Below, piece after piece: positions 35,671-45,460 of a stretch of DNA of 64,000 nucleotides. Each line of letters opens with the position of its first letter. Position 1 is the first letter of the stretch. The notes below the pieces were generated by a model. That model had not been told where the DNA came from. It saw nothing but the letters and a program-made list of their open reading frames with translations, and made no database searches. A program made the translations under genes and the position numbers. Source of the stretch: Gammaproteobacteria bacterium RIFCSPHIGHO2_12_FULL_39_24 (GTDB lineage Bacteria; Pseudomonadota; Gammaproteobacteria; Coxiellales; Coxiellaceae); assembly GCA_001802455.1 (NCBI GenBank), contig MGXZ01000005.1, forward strand, positions 53,403 through 117,402. Reading direction: 5' to 3'.

Positions 35671-38463
35671 TCAATGCGCCTCATCCCAATTATCACCCAC
35701 ACCAATGGCAATTTCTAACGGCACATCGATTTTCATCGCATTTTCCATGCACTGCTTTATCACATCACACATTTCAGGTACGTGATTTTTATCCACTTCG
35801 AAAATCAGTTCATCGTGGACTTGCATAATCATTGTCATGGGCAAAGGCTTACGCGAAAAGCGATCTGCTTCGTTAAATGTTCGCTCGTAATCCTCATTGA
35901 CTAACGTGTCAACTCCGGTTACTCGCTCACATTTGCCTCGCATCTCATCTTTTGGCGTAAGCCCTTTATTAATTTTTTCATTAATACAAATCATCGCCAA
36001 TTTTATAATATCCGCAGCCGTGCCTTGCAGTGGCGCATTAATAGCTGCTCGTTCTGCCGCCATTTTTCGCATTTTATTGGACGCATGAATATCTGGAACA
36101 AATAATCGACGACCCGATAGCGTTTCAACATACCCTTTTTTTTCTGCACATTGTCGCGCACTTTCCATATAATTTTTAACGTTGGGATAACGCGTAAAAT
36201 ATACATTCATATATTGTTGTGCTTGATCGCGATCTACACCCAGTTGTTTTGCCAGACCAAATGCGGACATGCCATATAATAATCCGAAATTAATCGCTTT
36301 CGCATGACGACGCATATCTGCTGTCACATCATGAATATCGACACCAAATACTTCGGCAGCCGTTGCGGAATGAATATCCTGTTTTTTCTCAAATGCTTTT
36401 AACAATCCAGGATCTTTGGATAAATGCGCCATAATACGCAATTCAATTTGCGAATAATCGGCTGACACTATTTTCATATTTTTCGGCGCAATAAAAGCTT
36501 GTCGAATTTTTCGGCCTTCTTCGCTGCGAATGGGAATGTTTTGCAAGTTGGGATTATTCGAAGACAATCTGCCGGTGGAGGTCACTGCTTGATTATATGA
36601 CGTATGCACACGATGCGTTTTGGGATTCACTTGTTCGGGCAATGCATCCGCATACGTTGATTTTAATTTCGATAATTGACGATATTCCACAATATATTTT
36701 GGCAATTCATAATCCAGCGCTAATTCTTGCATCACTTCTTCATCCGTGGAAGGTGCGCCCGTTGGCGTTTTTTTAATAACGGGTAATTTTAATTCGTTAA
36801 ATAAAATTTCCTGCAATTGTTTAGGGGAGCTTAAATTAAATTCTTTTTTGGCTAATTGATAGACGCTATTTTGCAATATGCTCATGCGTTTTTCTAATTC
36901 TTTGCTTTGTTTTTTTAATAGTTCACAATCAATGAGCACACCATGAAATTCCATATTGGCCAAAATCGGCATCAACGGCCATTCAATGTCACGTAATACT
37001 GTTTCGCAGGATTGTTCTTTTTCAATTTTTGCCATTAACACATGATGCAGTTGTAACGCTATATCCGCATCTTCTGCCGCATAATTTGTCGCAACGGGAA
37101 TAGCAACATAATCAAAAGTAATTTGTTTCGCGCCTTTTCCGGCAACATCTTCAAATTTAATGGTATTGTGATTTAAATATTTTAAAGCGAGCGTATCCAA
37201 ATCATGGCGCGAACCGGTGCTATTGAGCACATACGATTCCAATAAAGTATCTTCCATCGCTGCGGTAATTTCTACGTTATAATTTTTTAACATTTTATAA
37301 TCAAATTTTAAATTCTGACCGATAATAATTTTTTTATGATCTTGCAAAATGGGTTTTAATGCTACTAATACTGTTTCACGTGATAATTGTTTCGCATCTT
37401 TATCATGATGCATAAACGGAATATAAACCGCGTCACCCGCTTTAACGCAAAAAGATATTCCTACTAATTCTGCGCGCATGACATCCAGATCAGTGGTTTC
37501 GGTATCAAGCGCGAATGATTGTGATTCTTTCAATGTCATTAATAATTCAGAGAATTTTTTTTCAGTTTGAATGCAGGAATAGTGGGAGTGGGAGTGGGAG
37601 TGATCGGTATTTAATTCACGCAGCCATTTTGTAAATTCTAGTTGAGAAAATAATTCAATTAATTTTTTGGATTGCTGCGTTGTGATTTTTAAATCTGATA
37701 ACGTCACATTTAATTTTACATCACAATCAATAGTGACCAATTTTCGAGATAATGCCAAATCGTTTAAATGCGCGCGCAAATTCTCGCCAATTTTTCCTGG
37801 TATGTCATCCGCGTGTTTCACAATATGATCGAGTGTTTTATATTTTTCTAACCACATTGCTGCTGTTTTAGGACCGACTTTTGGAATACCGGGAATATTA
37901 TCAGATGTGTCGCCCATCAACGCGAGATAATCAATCATTTGTTTTGGCGCAACACCAAATTTTTCTTTCACGCCCGCCACATCTAAAACACGGTCACTCA
38001 TCGTATTAATTAAAGTAATTTTATCATTCACCAATTGCGCCATGTCTTTGTCCATGGTTGAGATCAGTGTTTTTATGCCGTGTTTTTCGGCATAAACAGC
38101 AAGCGTGCCAATCACATCATCGGCTTCAACGCCATCTTGAATAATGAGTGGCACACCCATTGCTTTAATCACGTCAAACAACGGCGCGATTTGCACGCGC
38201 AATTCATCGGGCATCACCGCACGATTGGCTTTGTATGCTGGAAATAATTGATGACGAACTGTTTTGCCTTTTGGATCAAATACCACCGCAAAATAATCAT
38301 GTTCATGCGTGTGCATCAATTTTTTGATCATGTTAATCACGCCATACACTGCGCCTGTTGGTGTGCCAGCTGATGTCGTTAATGGTGGCAGTGCATGATA
38401 AGCACGAAATAGATAAGATGAGCCATCAATTAAAATGAGTTGTTTTGTATTTTTTGCTATCAT
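35671..38463 (-). CDS. polA: DNA polymerase I
   Basis: 930 aa with all three domains: 5' nuclease (about 1-285; LIDGSSYLFRAYHALPP, GVEADDVIGTLA), 3'-5' exonuclease of DEDDy type (FALDTETTDLD, NLKFDYKML, YAAEDADIAL) and polymerase (motif A SADYSQIELRIMAHLS, motif B RRHAKAINFGLLYGMSA, motif C MQVHDELIFEV). Catalytic residues are intact. Between the nuclease and exonuclease domains (about 287-294) a His-Ser repeat is encoded by hexamers. It ends 2 bases from the convergent brnA. Confidence 0.97.
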   Translation of the reverse strand: MIAKNTKQLILIDGSSYLFRAYHALPPLTTSAGTPTGAVYGVINMIKKLMHTHEHDYFAVVFDPKGKTVRHQLFPAYKANRAVMPDELRVQIAPLFDVIKAMGVPLIIQDGVEADDVIGTLAVYAEKHGIKTLISTMDKDMAQLVNDKITLINTMSDRVLDVAGVKEKFGVAPKQMIDYLALMGDTSDNIPGIPKVGPKTAAMWLEKYKTLDHIVKHADDIPGKIGENLRAHLNDLALSRKLVTIDCDVKLNVTLSDLKITTQQSKKLIELFSQLEFTKWLRELNTDHSHSHSHYSCIQTEKKFSELLMTLKESQSFALDTETTDLDVMRAELVGISFCVKAGDAVYIPFMHHDKDAKQLSRETVLVALKPILQDHKKIIIGQNLKFDYKMLKNYNVEITAAMEDTLLESYVLNSTGSRHDLDTLALKYLNHNTIKFEDVAGKGAKQITFDYVAIPVATNYAAEDADIALQLHHVLMAKIEKEQSCETVLRDIEWPLMPILANMEFHGVLIDCELLKKQSKELEKRMSILQNSVYQLAKKEFNLSSPKQLQEILFNELKLPVIKKTPTGAPSTDEEVMQELALDYELPKYIVEYRQLSKLKSTYADALPEQVNPKTHRVHTSYNQAVTSTGRLSSNNPNLQNIPIRSEEGRKIRQAFIAPKNMKIVSADYSQIELRIMAHLSKDPGLLKAFEKKQDIHSATAAEVFGVDIHDVTADMRRHAKAINFGLLYGMSAFGLAKQLGVDRDQAQQYMNVYFTRYPNVKNYMESARQCAEKKGYVETLSGRRLFVPDIHASNKMRKMAAERAAINAPLQGTAADIIKLAMICINEKINKGLTPKDEMRGKCERVTGVDTLVNEDYERTFNEADRFSRKPLPMTMIMQVHDELIFEVDKNHVPEMCDVIKQCMENAMKIDVPLEIAIGVGDNWDEAH
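37581..37604. repeat. AGTGGG hexamer repeat inside polA encoding His-Ser repeats
   Basis: AGTGGG three times, then AGTGAT, in frame. On the coding strand they give alternating His and Ser at residues about 287-294, in the linker between the 5' nuclease and the proofreading domain. Confidence 0.88.
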
Positions 38464-38549
38464 TGCTTCATACGTCCATTGCTTTCATTTCATTTATCAA
38501 CATGCTATAACGAGAACTGAATTTTTAGAAGTTTTTATGGAATGATTGC

Positions 38550-40127
38550 ATGAAAAGATCAGTTTCAACTTTAGCATTACTGTTCACTTCTATCAGTGCT
38601 ATTCTCGGTTCAGGATGGTTGTTCGCTGCTTATTATGCAGGAAAAATTGCAGGGCCATCCGCGTTGTTAGCGTGGGTCATCGCGGGTTTGTGCATTACTT
38701 TCATCGCTTTTGTTTTTGCTGAACTCTCCTCCATGTTTCCCGTAATGGGATCCAGCACGCGTATTCCTCACATGACACATGGCACACTCGTTGGATTTAT
38801 GTATGGATGGATTATTTGGTTATGTTACGCTTCAATTCCACCTACTGAAGTACAAGCTATTATTCAGTATGCCAGTTTTTATTTTCCACTCTTAACCAAC
38901 CATAACAGCAGTCTCACGACACAAGGTTATGTTTGCGCTACAGCATTAATGCTGATCATTTGCGTCATCAACGGTTATTCATTACGCTGGCTTTTAAACA
39001 GTAATACTGCACTTACTTTTGTGAAAATCATTATTCCAGTCATTATTATTGCTGTTATTTTTGGGCACTATTTTCATCCTGAAAATATTATTCATCCCAA
39101 TCATGCATCATTTTTTCCAATGGGTATTAAGGGCATGTTAACTGCTATTTCTGCCGGCGGCATGGTGTATGCGTTTAATGGTTTTACGCAAGCAGTGGAA
39201 TTAGGTGGTGCTGCAAAACATCCGCACAAAAGTTTGCCCATTGCCATTATTGGATCCGTTGCAATCACTTTTTTAATTTATGCTGGTTTGCAAATGGCGT
39301 TTTTTACATCAATCAAACCTTTTAATCTGGCGCATGGGTGGCAAAATCTTTTTCTGGAACGCGCAAACAGCCCCCTTGCTGCAATTTTATTTCAAGATAA
39401 TTTAACGTGGCTTTTACCGATATTGTTTGTTGGTGCTATTGCAGGTCCTTTTGCTGCTTCACTCATTTACATTAATGGTGCCGCACAATCATTACGTAGC
39501 AAAAGCATTAACGGCTATTTACCACAATTTTTGCAAATACTCACACCGCAACAAACACCGCTATATGCAATCGGTGTGAATTTTATTTTTGGCATGTTGT
39601 TATTTGCACCGCTGCCAGGCTGGGATAAGATGATGGGATTTCTCACTTCTTTAATGACATTCACTTACACTATTGGCCCTATTTGTTTATTGGCCATGCG
39701 CGAACAAGCGCCTAATCAACATCGTCCATTTCGTTTGCCATTGGCGAAAACCTGGGGCGTGATTGCTTTTTATCTGTGTACTGTTTTTAGTTATTTCAAC
39801 GGCTGGGAAATTATTTCTAAATTGAGTGTCGGTGTTTTATCCGGCTTTTTCATATTAATTCTGTATCGCTGCTTTTCAAAAACAGCGAAAAAACCCGCTT
39901 TAAATTGGCGTGCATCTATTTGGATTTGGCCTTACATTATCGGTCTCACGTTTATTTCTTACTTGGGTAGTTTTGGTCAAGGAAAAAATATTTTACCATT
40001 TGGATGGGATTTACTGGTACTCGCCATTTTTTCACTCGGCATTCTTTATTTAGCAAAACGATTTAAAATGCCAAGCAGTTATACGCTCGCGCATATTGAT
40101 GAACTAAAACTGGAGAAATTTGTTTAA
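38550..40127 (+). CDS. APC-superfamily amino acid permease
   Basis: 525 aa with about 12-13 hydrophobic helices. Near the start TSISAILGSGWLFAAYYAGKIAGPSA has the unwound-helix glycines of the APC family. GGMVYAFNGFTQAVELGGAAKHPHKSLPIAI is the conserved helix 6-7 segment. The amino acid is not predictable from sequence; a short soluble C-terminus follows. Followed after 14 bases by a secreted protein on the same strand. Confidence 0.9.
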   Translation: MKRSVSTLALLFTSISAILGSGWLFAAYYAGKIAGPSALLAWVIAGLCITFIAFVFAELSSMFPVMGSSTRIPHMTHGTLVGFMYGWIIWLCYASIPPTEVQAIIQYASFYFPLLTNHNSSLTTQGYVCATALMLIICVINGYSLRWLLNSNTALTFVKIIIPVIIIAVIFGHYFHPENIIHPNHASFFPMGIKGMLTAISAGGMVYAFNGFTQAVELGGAAKHPHKSLPIAIIGSVAITFLIYAGLQMAFFTSIKPFNLAHGWQNLFLERANSPLAAILFQDNLTWLLPILFVGAIAGPFAASLIYINGAAQSLRSKSINGYLPQFLQILTPQQTPLYAIGVNFIFGMLLFAPLPGWDKMMGFLTSLMTFTYTIGPICLLAMREQAPNQHRPFRLPLAKTWGVIAFYLCTVFSYFNGWEIISKLSVGVLSGFFILILYRCFSKTAKKPALNWRASIWIWPYIIGLTFISYLGSFGQGKNILPFGWDLLVLAIFSLGILYLAKRFKMPSSYTLAHIDELKLEKFV

Positions 40128-40141
40128 GGAATTTTGACGTT

Positions 40142-40642
40142 ATGAAAATAGGCATATTCACATCATTCGTTATTGCATTTATTTTTTCAACATCAACCCC
40201 TATTTTTGCCGACAACAACAGCGACCCAGATCATCTATCAGCAAAAAAATTATGTTTAAATTCACAAAAATGGGTCGAAGTGGAAGACAAGATAAAAAAT
40301 CAAAACGATCACAATGTATTTGTTTATAATTGCGAAAACACTTATAGCTGTACGATTACTGTCAATGAAAAAAGCGGAACGCTCACGGCACCCGCACCCA
40401 AAACAACCGTCGTTGATAAAGCTAACAAAACAGAGTACTTGCTCAACTACAATCTCACCATGCACGCCAATACTTTTCTCACGGTCATTCTTGAAAAACT
40501 GAAACAAGATGCCGTTTCTGAAAAAAAAGTATTTGTTTGTGATCAGAAATCAGATTTGATTGAAAATGATCCGACAATTTGCACCATTTCCAGCAAAAAA
40601 GCAACCTGTGCTTATCATTTTGGTGTATCGTTTGGAAAATAA
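40142..40642 (+). CDS. Predicted exported Cys-rich protein, unknown
   Basis: 166 aa. A signal peptide (MKIGIFTSFVIAFIFSTSTPIFA, cut after about residue 23) and six Cys in the mature part (KKLC, YNCENTYSCTI, FVC, TICTI, ATCAYHF) suggest three disulfides in the periplasm or outside. No known domain. Possibly co-transcribed with the APC permease. It could be a T2SS substrate (inference). Confidence 0.75.
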   Translation: MKIGIFTSFVIAFIFSTSTPIFADNNSDPDHLSAKKLCLNSQKWVEVEDKIKNQNDHNVFVYNCENTYSCTITVNEKSGTLTAPAPKTTVVDKANKTEYLLNYNLTMHANTFLTVILEKLKQDAVSEKKVFVCDQKSDLIENDPTICTISSKKATCAYHFGVSFGK

Positions 40643-40644
40643 TA

Positions 40645-41835
40645 TTAGGATCGCAGCGTTTCAATCGGATCAAGTTGTGATGCACGCCATGCTGGATAAA
40701 AACCGGAAAGCATCCCCACTAACACAGACACACCAAATCCCAAAATGATAGGCATGCCATAAAAATAAAATTCCCAATGTGAAAACATTGCCAAAACATA
40801 AGAAGTCAAAATACCAAAAAAAACACCTAACGCACCGCCAAAAATGGTCAACATCACGGATTCAATTAAAAACATGCGTAAAATATCGGATTGACATGCG
40901 CCAATCGCCATACGAATACCAATCTCTCGTCGACGCTCAACAACGGATACCAGCATAATATTCATCACACCAATACCACCCACCACCAACGAAATACTAC
41001 CAATGGCAATCAGCAACATTGTGTAGGTTTGCCTTTGCTTTGCAATTAAATCAATTAATTGTTTCGGGCTATTAAAAACAATCTTTTTTGCAGGAAGCAT
41101 GGTTAACATTGTTTTAGTAATCGCGGCACTGACAGTAGAAATATTCGGATTTTCAGTCAACCTAATTAAAATATTTTCTATTTTCGTATCTTTGCCCAAC
41201 AAATAAGAAGTTTCAATGGGAACAATAATGCTGCTATTAATATCAGCTGAAATAAATAAATTTTCAGGCCAGGGTTTTAAAATACCCACTATGGTAAAAA
41301 GATTTTTACCCACCAGTATTTGATTATACAGTGGATTTGCTCCTGCGCTTTTTATTTTTTTCGCCACTTTTGAACCAATCACACAATAAAAACTTCTTTT
41401 ATCCAACATAGAAACGAGTCGACCCTGATCGATAACCGTTTTCGCAATCACAGCAAATGTATCGGTTGCACCAATGATTTGTTGCGCTTCCAAATTCACT
41501 GCATTAAAAAACATGGGTTGAAAATTGATCGTATAGGGTGCTACCAATTTAATTTCGGTGCTAACAGCCTGTAACGCCGGCACATCTGACAATACGAATT
41601 TTTTTGTTTGATCGCTTTTTTTTCCAAAAGAATCATCCCGAATATACAATGACAGCAAGTTCGTACCCAATGATTTGAATTGTGATAACGCATGCGCGGT
41701 CGCCAATTGGCTAGATGAAATCAATGCTACCACTGAACCCGTTCCAACTAATACGCCTAAAATAGCAAGAAATGAGCGTAATTTTGCACTCAATAAGTTT
41801 AAAATGGCTTCGCGAAATGAAGAGATAAATTCCAT
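40645..41835 (-). CDS. MacB-like ABC transporter permease
   Basis: 396 aa: an N-terminal helix followed by a MacB periplasmic-core domain (about 40-240) and an FtsX-type membrane domain at the end (GGIGVMNIMLVSVVERRREIGIRMAIGA, SGFYPAWRASQLDPIETLR). In E. coli MacB the ATPase and permease are fused; here they are separate genes. Last gene of the efflux operon. Confidence 0.93.
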   Translation of the reverse strand: MEFISSFREAILNLLSAKLRSFLAILGVLVGTGSVVALISSSQLATAHALSQFKSLGTNLLSLYIRDDSFGKKSDQTKKFVLSDVPALQAVSTEIKLVAPYTINFQPMFFNAVNLEAQQIIGATDTFAVIAKTVIDQGRLVSMLDKRSFYCVIGSKVAKKIKSAGANPLYNQILVGKNLFTIVGILKPWPENLFISADINSSIIVPIETSYLLGKDTKIENILIRLTENPNISTVSAAITKTMLTMLPAKKIVFNSPKQLIDLIAKQRQTYTMLLIAIGSISLVVGGIGVMNIMLVSVVERRREIGIRMAIGACQSDILRMFLIESVMLTIFGGALGVFFGILTSYVLAMFSHWEFYFYGMPIILGFGVSVLVGMLSGFYPAWRASQLDPIETLRS

Positions 41836-41839
41836 ATCC

Positions 41840-41867
41840 GTTATCCGTTATCCGTTATCTGTTATAC
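41840..41867. repeat. Heptamer array in the efflux operon
   Basis: GTTATCC twice, then GTTATCT and GTTATAC, four units, between the permease start codon (41835) and the stop of the ABC ATPase; the last unit supplies the ATPase stop codon. Confidence 0.85.
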
Positions 41868-42539
41868 TACAATCACCCCATCACGAATGTGAATCGCGCG
41901 CTGACATTGCGCCGCTAATTCCACGGAATGTGTGATAATCACAACCGTTGTTTTTGTTTCCTGCATTTCTTTTTGCAGTAAATCCATAATTTGCTGACTT
42001 GTCACAGTATCCAATGCACCCGTTGGTTCATCTGCTAAGATAATGCTGGGTTTGCCGATCAATGCACGTGCAATGGCCACACGCTGTTGCTGACCTCCTG
42101 ATAACTCTGACGGAAGGTGAGAAGCATGATTTTCCATGCCAACTGTTTTCAACATAGTCAGCGCGCGCGATTTAATGTCGTGCATGGGAATATTTTCACC
42201 ATGGCGATACGTTAACGGTAACATCACATTTTCAATTGCTTTTAATTTAGGTAGTAAAAAATATTGTTGAAAAATAAATCCCAAACGAAGATTACGAAGC
42301 GCTGATAATTTATCTCCCGTAAATAATGACGTATCAATATCGTCTAAATAATATTTTCCTGAAGTGGGTTTATCGAGCAATCCCAAGATATTCATTGCAG
42401 TTGATTTTCCTGAACCTGATGGGCCAACGATAGCAACCAATTCTCCTTTCTGAATAGTAAAATTGATACCACTCAATGCCTGATATTCGGTTTCGCCCAT
42501 GCGATAGGATTTTTTAACATTCTCAAATTTAATCATCAC
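41862..42539 (-). CDS. MacB/LolD-type ABC transporter ATP-binding protein
   Basis: 225 aa with Walker A GPSGSGKST, signature LSGGQQQR, Walker B IILADEPTGALD and the His switch VIITH. The class is the MacB/LolD/FtsE type. The start overlaps the adaptor stop by 4 bases. Energises the tripartite efflux pump with the downstream permease. Confidence 0.94.
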   Translation of the reverse strand: MMIKFENVKKSYRMGETEYQALSGINFTIQKGELVAIVGPSGSGKSTAMNILGLLDKPTSGKYYLDDIDTSLFTGDKLSALRNLRLGFIFQQYFLLPKLKAIENVMLPLTYRHGENIPMHDIKSRALTMLKTVGMENHASHLPSELSGGQQQRVAIARALIGKPSIILADEPTGALDTVTSQQIMDLLQKEMQETKTTVVIITHSVELAAQCQRAIHIRDGVIVV

Positions 42540-43741
42540 CGTTCAACTTCTTCCGGCACAACAATTTTGTCACCTTCTTTAACACCACTCACCACCACAA
42601 TTTGTGTCGGTGTTGTGATACCGGTAATCACCGGCACTGTTTTTGTTTTTCCCTGCGCGTCTAAAATAGTTACCACACTTTTTCCATTGTCATCGGTCAC
42701 GGCATTGACCGGCAACATAATTCTCGGCGCTGACTCAATATCAATTTCAAATTTGGCTGTCATTCCAACACGAATCGCATCCACAATCTTTTTATCTAAG
42801 TTAGGAATTTTTATTTTTACTTGAAAGGTACTGAGTCCACTTTCACTCGAACCTTGATTGGCTTGTGAAGAAACCGCATCAATAAATCCGTTCAATGTTT
42901 GTCCTGGAAAAGCATTACCCGTCACCAATACTTTCATTCCTTTTTTTATTCGATCAATATCCACCTCGCTGACATTAAATGAAGCGCTCAATCCTGACAA
43001 ATCCCCAATTTGTAATAAAAGCTGGCCATCTTTAACATTACTTCCTTGCAGTAATTTTCCCGATGATCCTGAACCAGGTGATTCACCGCTGTCACTCGAA
43101 TTTTTTTCAGTTGGGAAAAGGGCAATACCCGAAGCGGGCGCTATGACTTCAACACGGCGAAAACGTCTTTGTAATAATAAATTAACGGCCTTAGTATCAG
43201 ATAAAGAAAGTGATTCAATATGCTCAGGATCCACATTAGCGGTATACAATACTTTTTGTAATTGAAATTTTGATTGCAAAAAATCCAAAGCAGAATCTTC
43301 TAGTGTTGTTTTTGTACTCGCATACTCATTTTGTGAAACCACACCTGCATTATACAATGCCTGCTCAGCTTCAAATGCTTTCTGGTTGGTTGAAAATGTT
43401 TGCTTTTTGTGGAGAAAATCATCGACAGATTTTCGGTAATCATCAGACAACTGTTTGGAGTGCAATATCGCCAACACCTGATCTTTAATAACACGCTCAC
43501 CATAATTAAAATCAATGGAAGTAATATTACCAGCAACGGGTGCATCAACACCAATCGTGCCAATCGGAAATAACGTTCCCGTATAAAATAATTTTTCCAC
43601 AGGCGACTCCATTTTTGCGACAATCACCTGTGTTTTTGAAATTGCTTTTGATTTCTTTTTATGATCACAGCCTGATAATAAAACACAAAAAAATAAAATG
43701 AATACTACTATGTTAATCAATCCATTTTTTTTAATACGCAT
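42536..43741 (-). CDS. MacA-like periplasmic adaptor (membrane fusion) lipoprotein
   Basis: 401 aa. The leader ends in lipobox LLSGC, so a lipoprotein anchor is predicted. Lipoyl halves (DAPVAGNITSIDFNYGERVIKDQVLAILH and VEVIAPASGIALF), a helical hairpin, a beta-barrel and a membrane-proximal domain follow the MacA order. A Ser/Gly-rich insert (EKNSSDSGESPGSGSSGK) sits in the second lipoyl half. It bridges the permease to the TolC-like gene 3 bases upstream. Confidence 0.92.
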   Translation of the reverse strand: MRIKKNGLINIVVFILFFCVLLSGCDHKKKSKAISKTQVIVAKMESPVEKLFYTGTLFPIGTIGVDAPVAGNITSIDFNYGERVIKDQVLAILHSKQLSDDYRKSVDDFLHKKQTFSTNQKAFEAEQALYNAGVVSQNEYASTKTTLEDSALDFLQSKFQLQKVLYTANVDPEHIESLSLSDTKAVNLLLQRRFRRVEVIAPASGIALFPTEKNSSDSGESPGSGSSGKLLQGSNVKDGQLLLQIGDLSGLSASFNVSEVDIDRIKKGMKVLVTGNAFPGQTLNGFIDAVSSQANQGSSESGLSTFQVKIKIPNLDKKIVDAIRVGMTAKFEIDIESAPRIMLPVNAVTDDNGKSVVTILDAQGKTKTVPVITGITTPTQIVVVSGVKEGDKIVVPEEVER

Positions 43742-43744
43742 GGT

Positions 43745-45358
43745 TTAATACCTAAGTTTAATGTGCCAATAATCCAACAAAGTTCCTAACAATTGCCTGA
43801 ATGCGGTTACCGAATTAAGATACGTAATTTCAGTGGTAACCAAATTAGTTTGTTGACTCAATAAATCGTCTCGCAAACTATTGACTTCAAATACCGATGA
43901 TTTTCCATATTTTAATTTCAGTTCTGCATTTTTTAATGAAATGTCTTGCAATGTAATTTGCGCTTGTGCAATTTTAATTTCCTGATATTGATCCCGTATT
44001 GAATTCCACTGACTCATTACATTACGCATCAAATCTTCTTTTTGCTGCTCCAAATTCATTTTCGCATTTTCAATCGCAATTTTTGCGCTCACCTCGCCTT
44101 GCTTTGATGAAATATTATCGATAGGGATTGATAAATTAAATGCGACCGATGGATTAGTGTCGATATTAGCGATCGGCGAACCCACTCCACTGCGTTGACT
44201 ACCTTGGGTGACACTGGTCACCATGTTCAATGACCATTTTCTGGCATTTTCTGCCGTAATTAATGCACGTTTGGTAATTTCAAAATTTAACAACGCAGAG
44301 AGATAAGCAATATTATTTTTCATCGCGATTTTTTTACAGGTCACTAAATCGGGTAATTTTTTTTCATCCACTACAATGTTACGATCAATGACTAAATTGG
44401 CGGATGACACCAAACCCAGTGAAGATAAAAATGCTTCATAAGCGCTGCGAAGCGAATCACCTTGCTCCACCACTTGTAAACGCGTACCTTCCATATTGGC
44501 TTCTTGTTGTTGTAAATCACTCCGCGACGTTTTTCCTACTGTTACTTCTAGTTTTGTTTGTTCAATCGCTTTTTGTTGCGTGGCCAATGATTCTTTACTG
44601 AGATCCATGCTGTTATATGCTTGAACCAATGAACGATACGCTGAAATAACTGACACAACCGTTGTCATCACACTGTTTTTGAACGTGAGTCGTGCAACCT
44701 GCTCGCTGTCCATCGCGTTTAAATAGGGAATTCGGTTAAATTCAAAACCAAAGTTTTGCAATAGCGGTTGCGTCAACGTTAAAACAGTTGAACCCATTCC
44801 GCCCAGTAAATTATTGGTATGCGCCAAACTGAATTGGGTTCCTGCCGATGTGGCTAACGTAAAACCACCGGTTGCATTCCACAGTGGGTAAGTTTTATTA
44901 ACAAACGTGGAAGAAAACGTCAGCGGATTCCAGTTGATTTCATAAGTATGGATTGCCAATTCCAATCCAAATTTATCCAAGATGCGTTGAAGCTCAGCAA
45001 TTTTAACTGTTGGATTATTTCGTAACGCCAATACAATCGCTTCTCTTAAACTTAATTTTTTAGGACTTTGAGGAACGGCAATGGGTACAGGCAGTTCTTG
45101 CAAATCAGACGCCGTTAATTTGTTATAGTCATCTCGATTCGGTGAGTACTGACTGGATTCATCGATCTGCAGTAACCGATGCGCTTCAACAGCATCTCCT
45201 TTCGTTTTAGGATTCAGGCGGTGCTGCATGGGAAGAAAAGTAGTGGCTTTGGGCGGCGGAAGGGCTGTCGAAGTTGCTTGCGGCGTTGGTAACGACTCCT
45301 CTGCAAATACCACAGAGGCAAGCAACACAAAAGCGCTGGTTAAAAAAATACGCCGCAT
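43745..45358 (-). CDS. TolC-family outer-membrane efflux protein
   Basis: 537 aa from ATG 45358, with AAGAGG upstream; the frame to 45391 lacks signal character. Signal peptide MRRIFLTSAFVLLASVVFA. Two OEP repeats, with NNPTVKIAELQRILDKFGLE and long coiled helices such as EQTKLEVTVGKTSRSDLQQQEANMEG. First gene of the four-gene tripartite efflux operon. Confidence 0.92.
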   Translation of the reverse strand: MRRIFLTSAFVLLASVVFAEESLPTPQATSTALPPPKATTFLPMQHRLNPKTKGDAVEAHRLLQIDESSQYSPNRDDYNKLTASDLQELPVPIAVPQSPKKLSLREAIVLALRNNPTVKIAELQRILDKFGLELAIHTYEINWNPLTFSSTFVNKTYPLWNATGGFTLATSAGTQFSLAHTNNLLGGMGSTVLTLTQPLLQNFGFEFNRIPYLNAMDSEQVARLTFKNSVMTTVVSVISAYRSLVQAYNSMDLSKESLATQQKAIEQTKLEVTVGKTSRSDLQQQEANMEGTRLQVVEQGDSLRSAYEAFLSSLGLVSSANLVIDRNIVVDEKKLPDLVTCKKIAMKNNIAYLSALLNFEITKRALITAENARKWSLNMVTSVTQGSQRSGVGSPIANIDTNPSVAFNLSIPIDNISSKQGEVSAKIAIENAKMNLEQQKEDLMRNVMSQWNSIRDQYQEIKIAQAQITLQDISLKNAELKLKYGKSSVFEVNSLRDDLLSQQTNLVTTEITYLNSVTAFRQLLGTLLDYWHIKLRY

Positions 45359-45460
45359 CACACCGCCTCTTTCCCTGGTATTTCGCAACAAATATCTTTA
45401 CCAGTGTACGCGAAGACGGTATCTTTTTGAATCCTTTCACCCAGCCGGCGGTATGATGCA

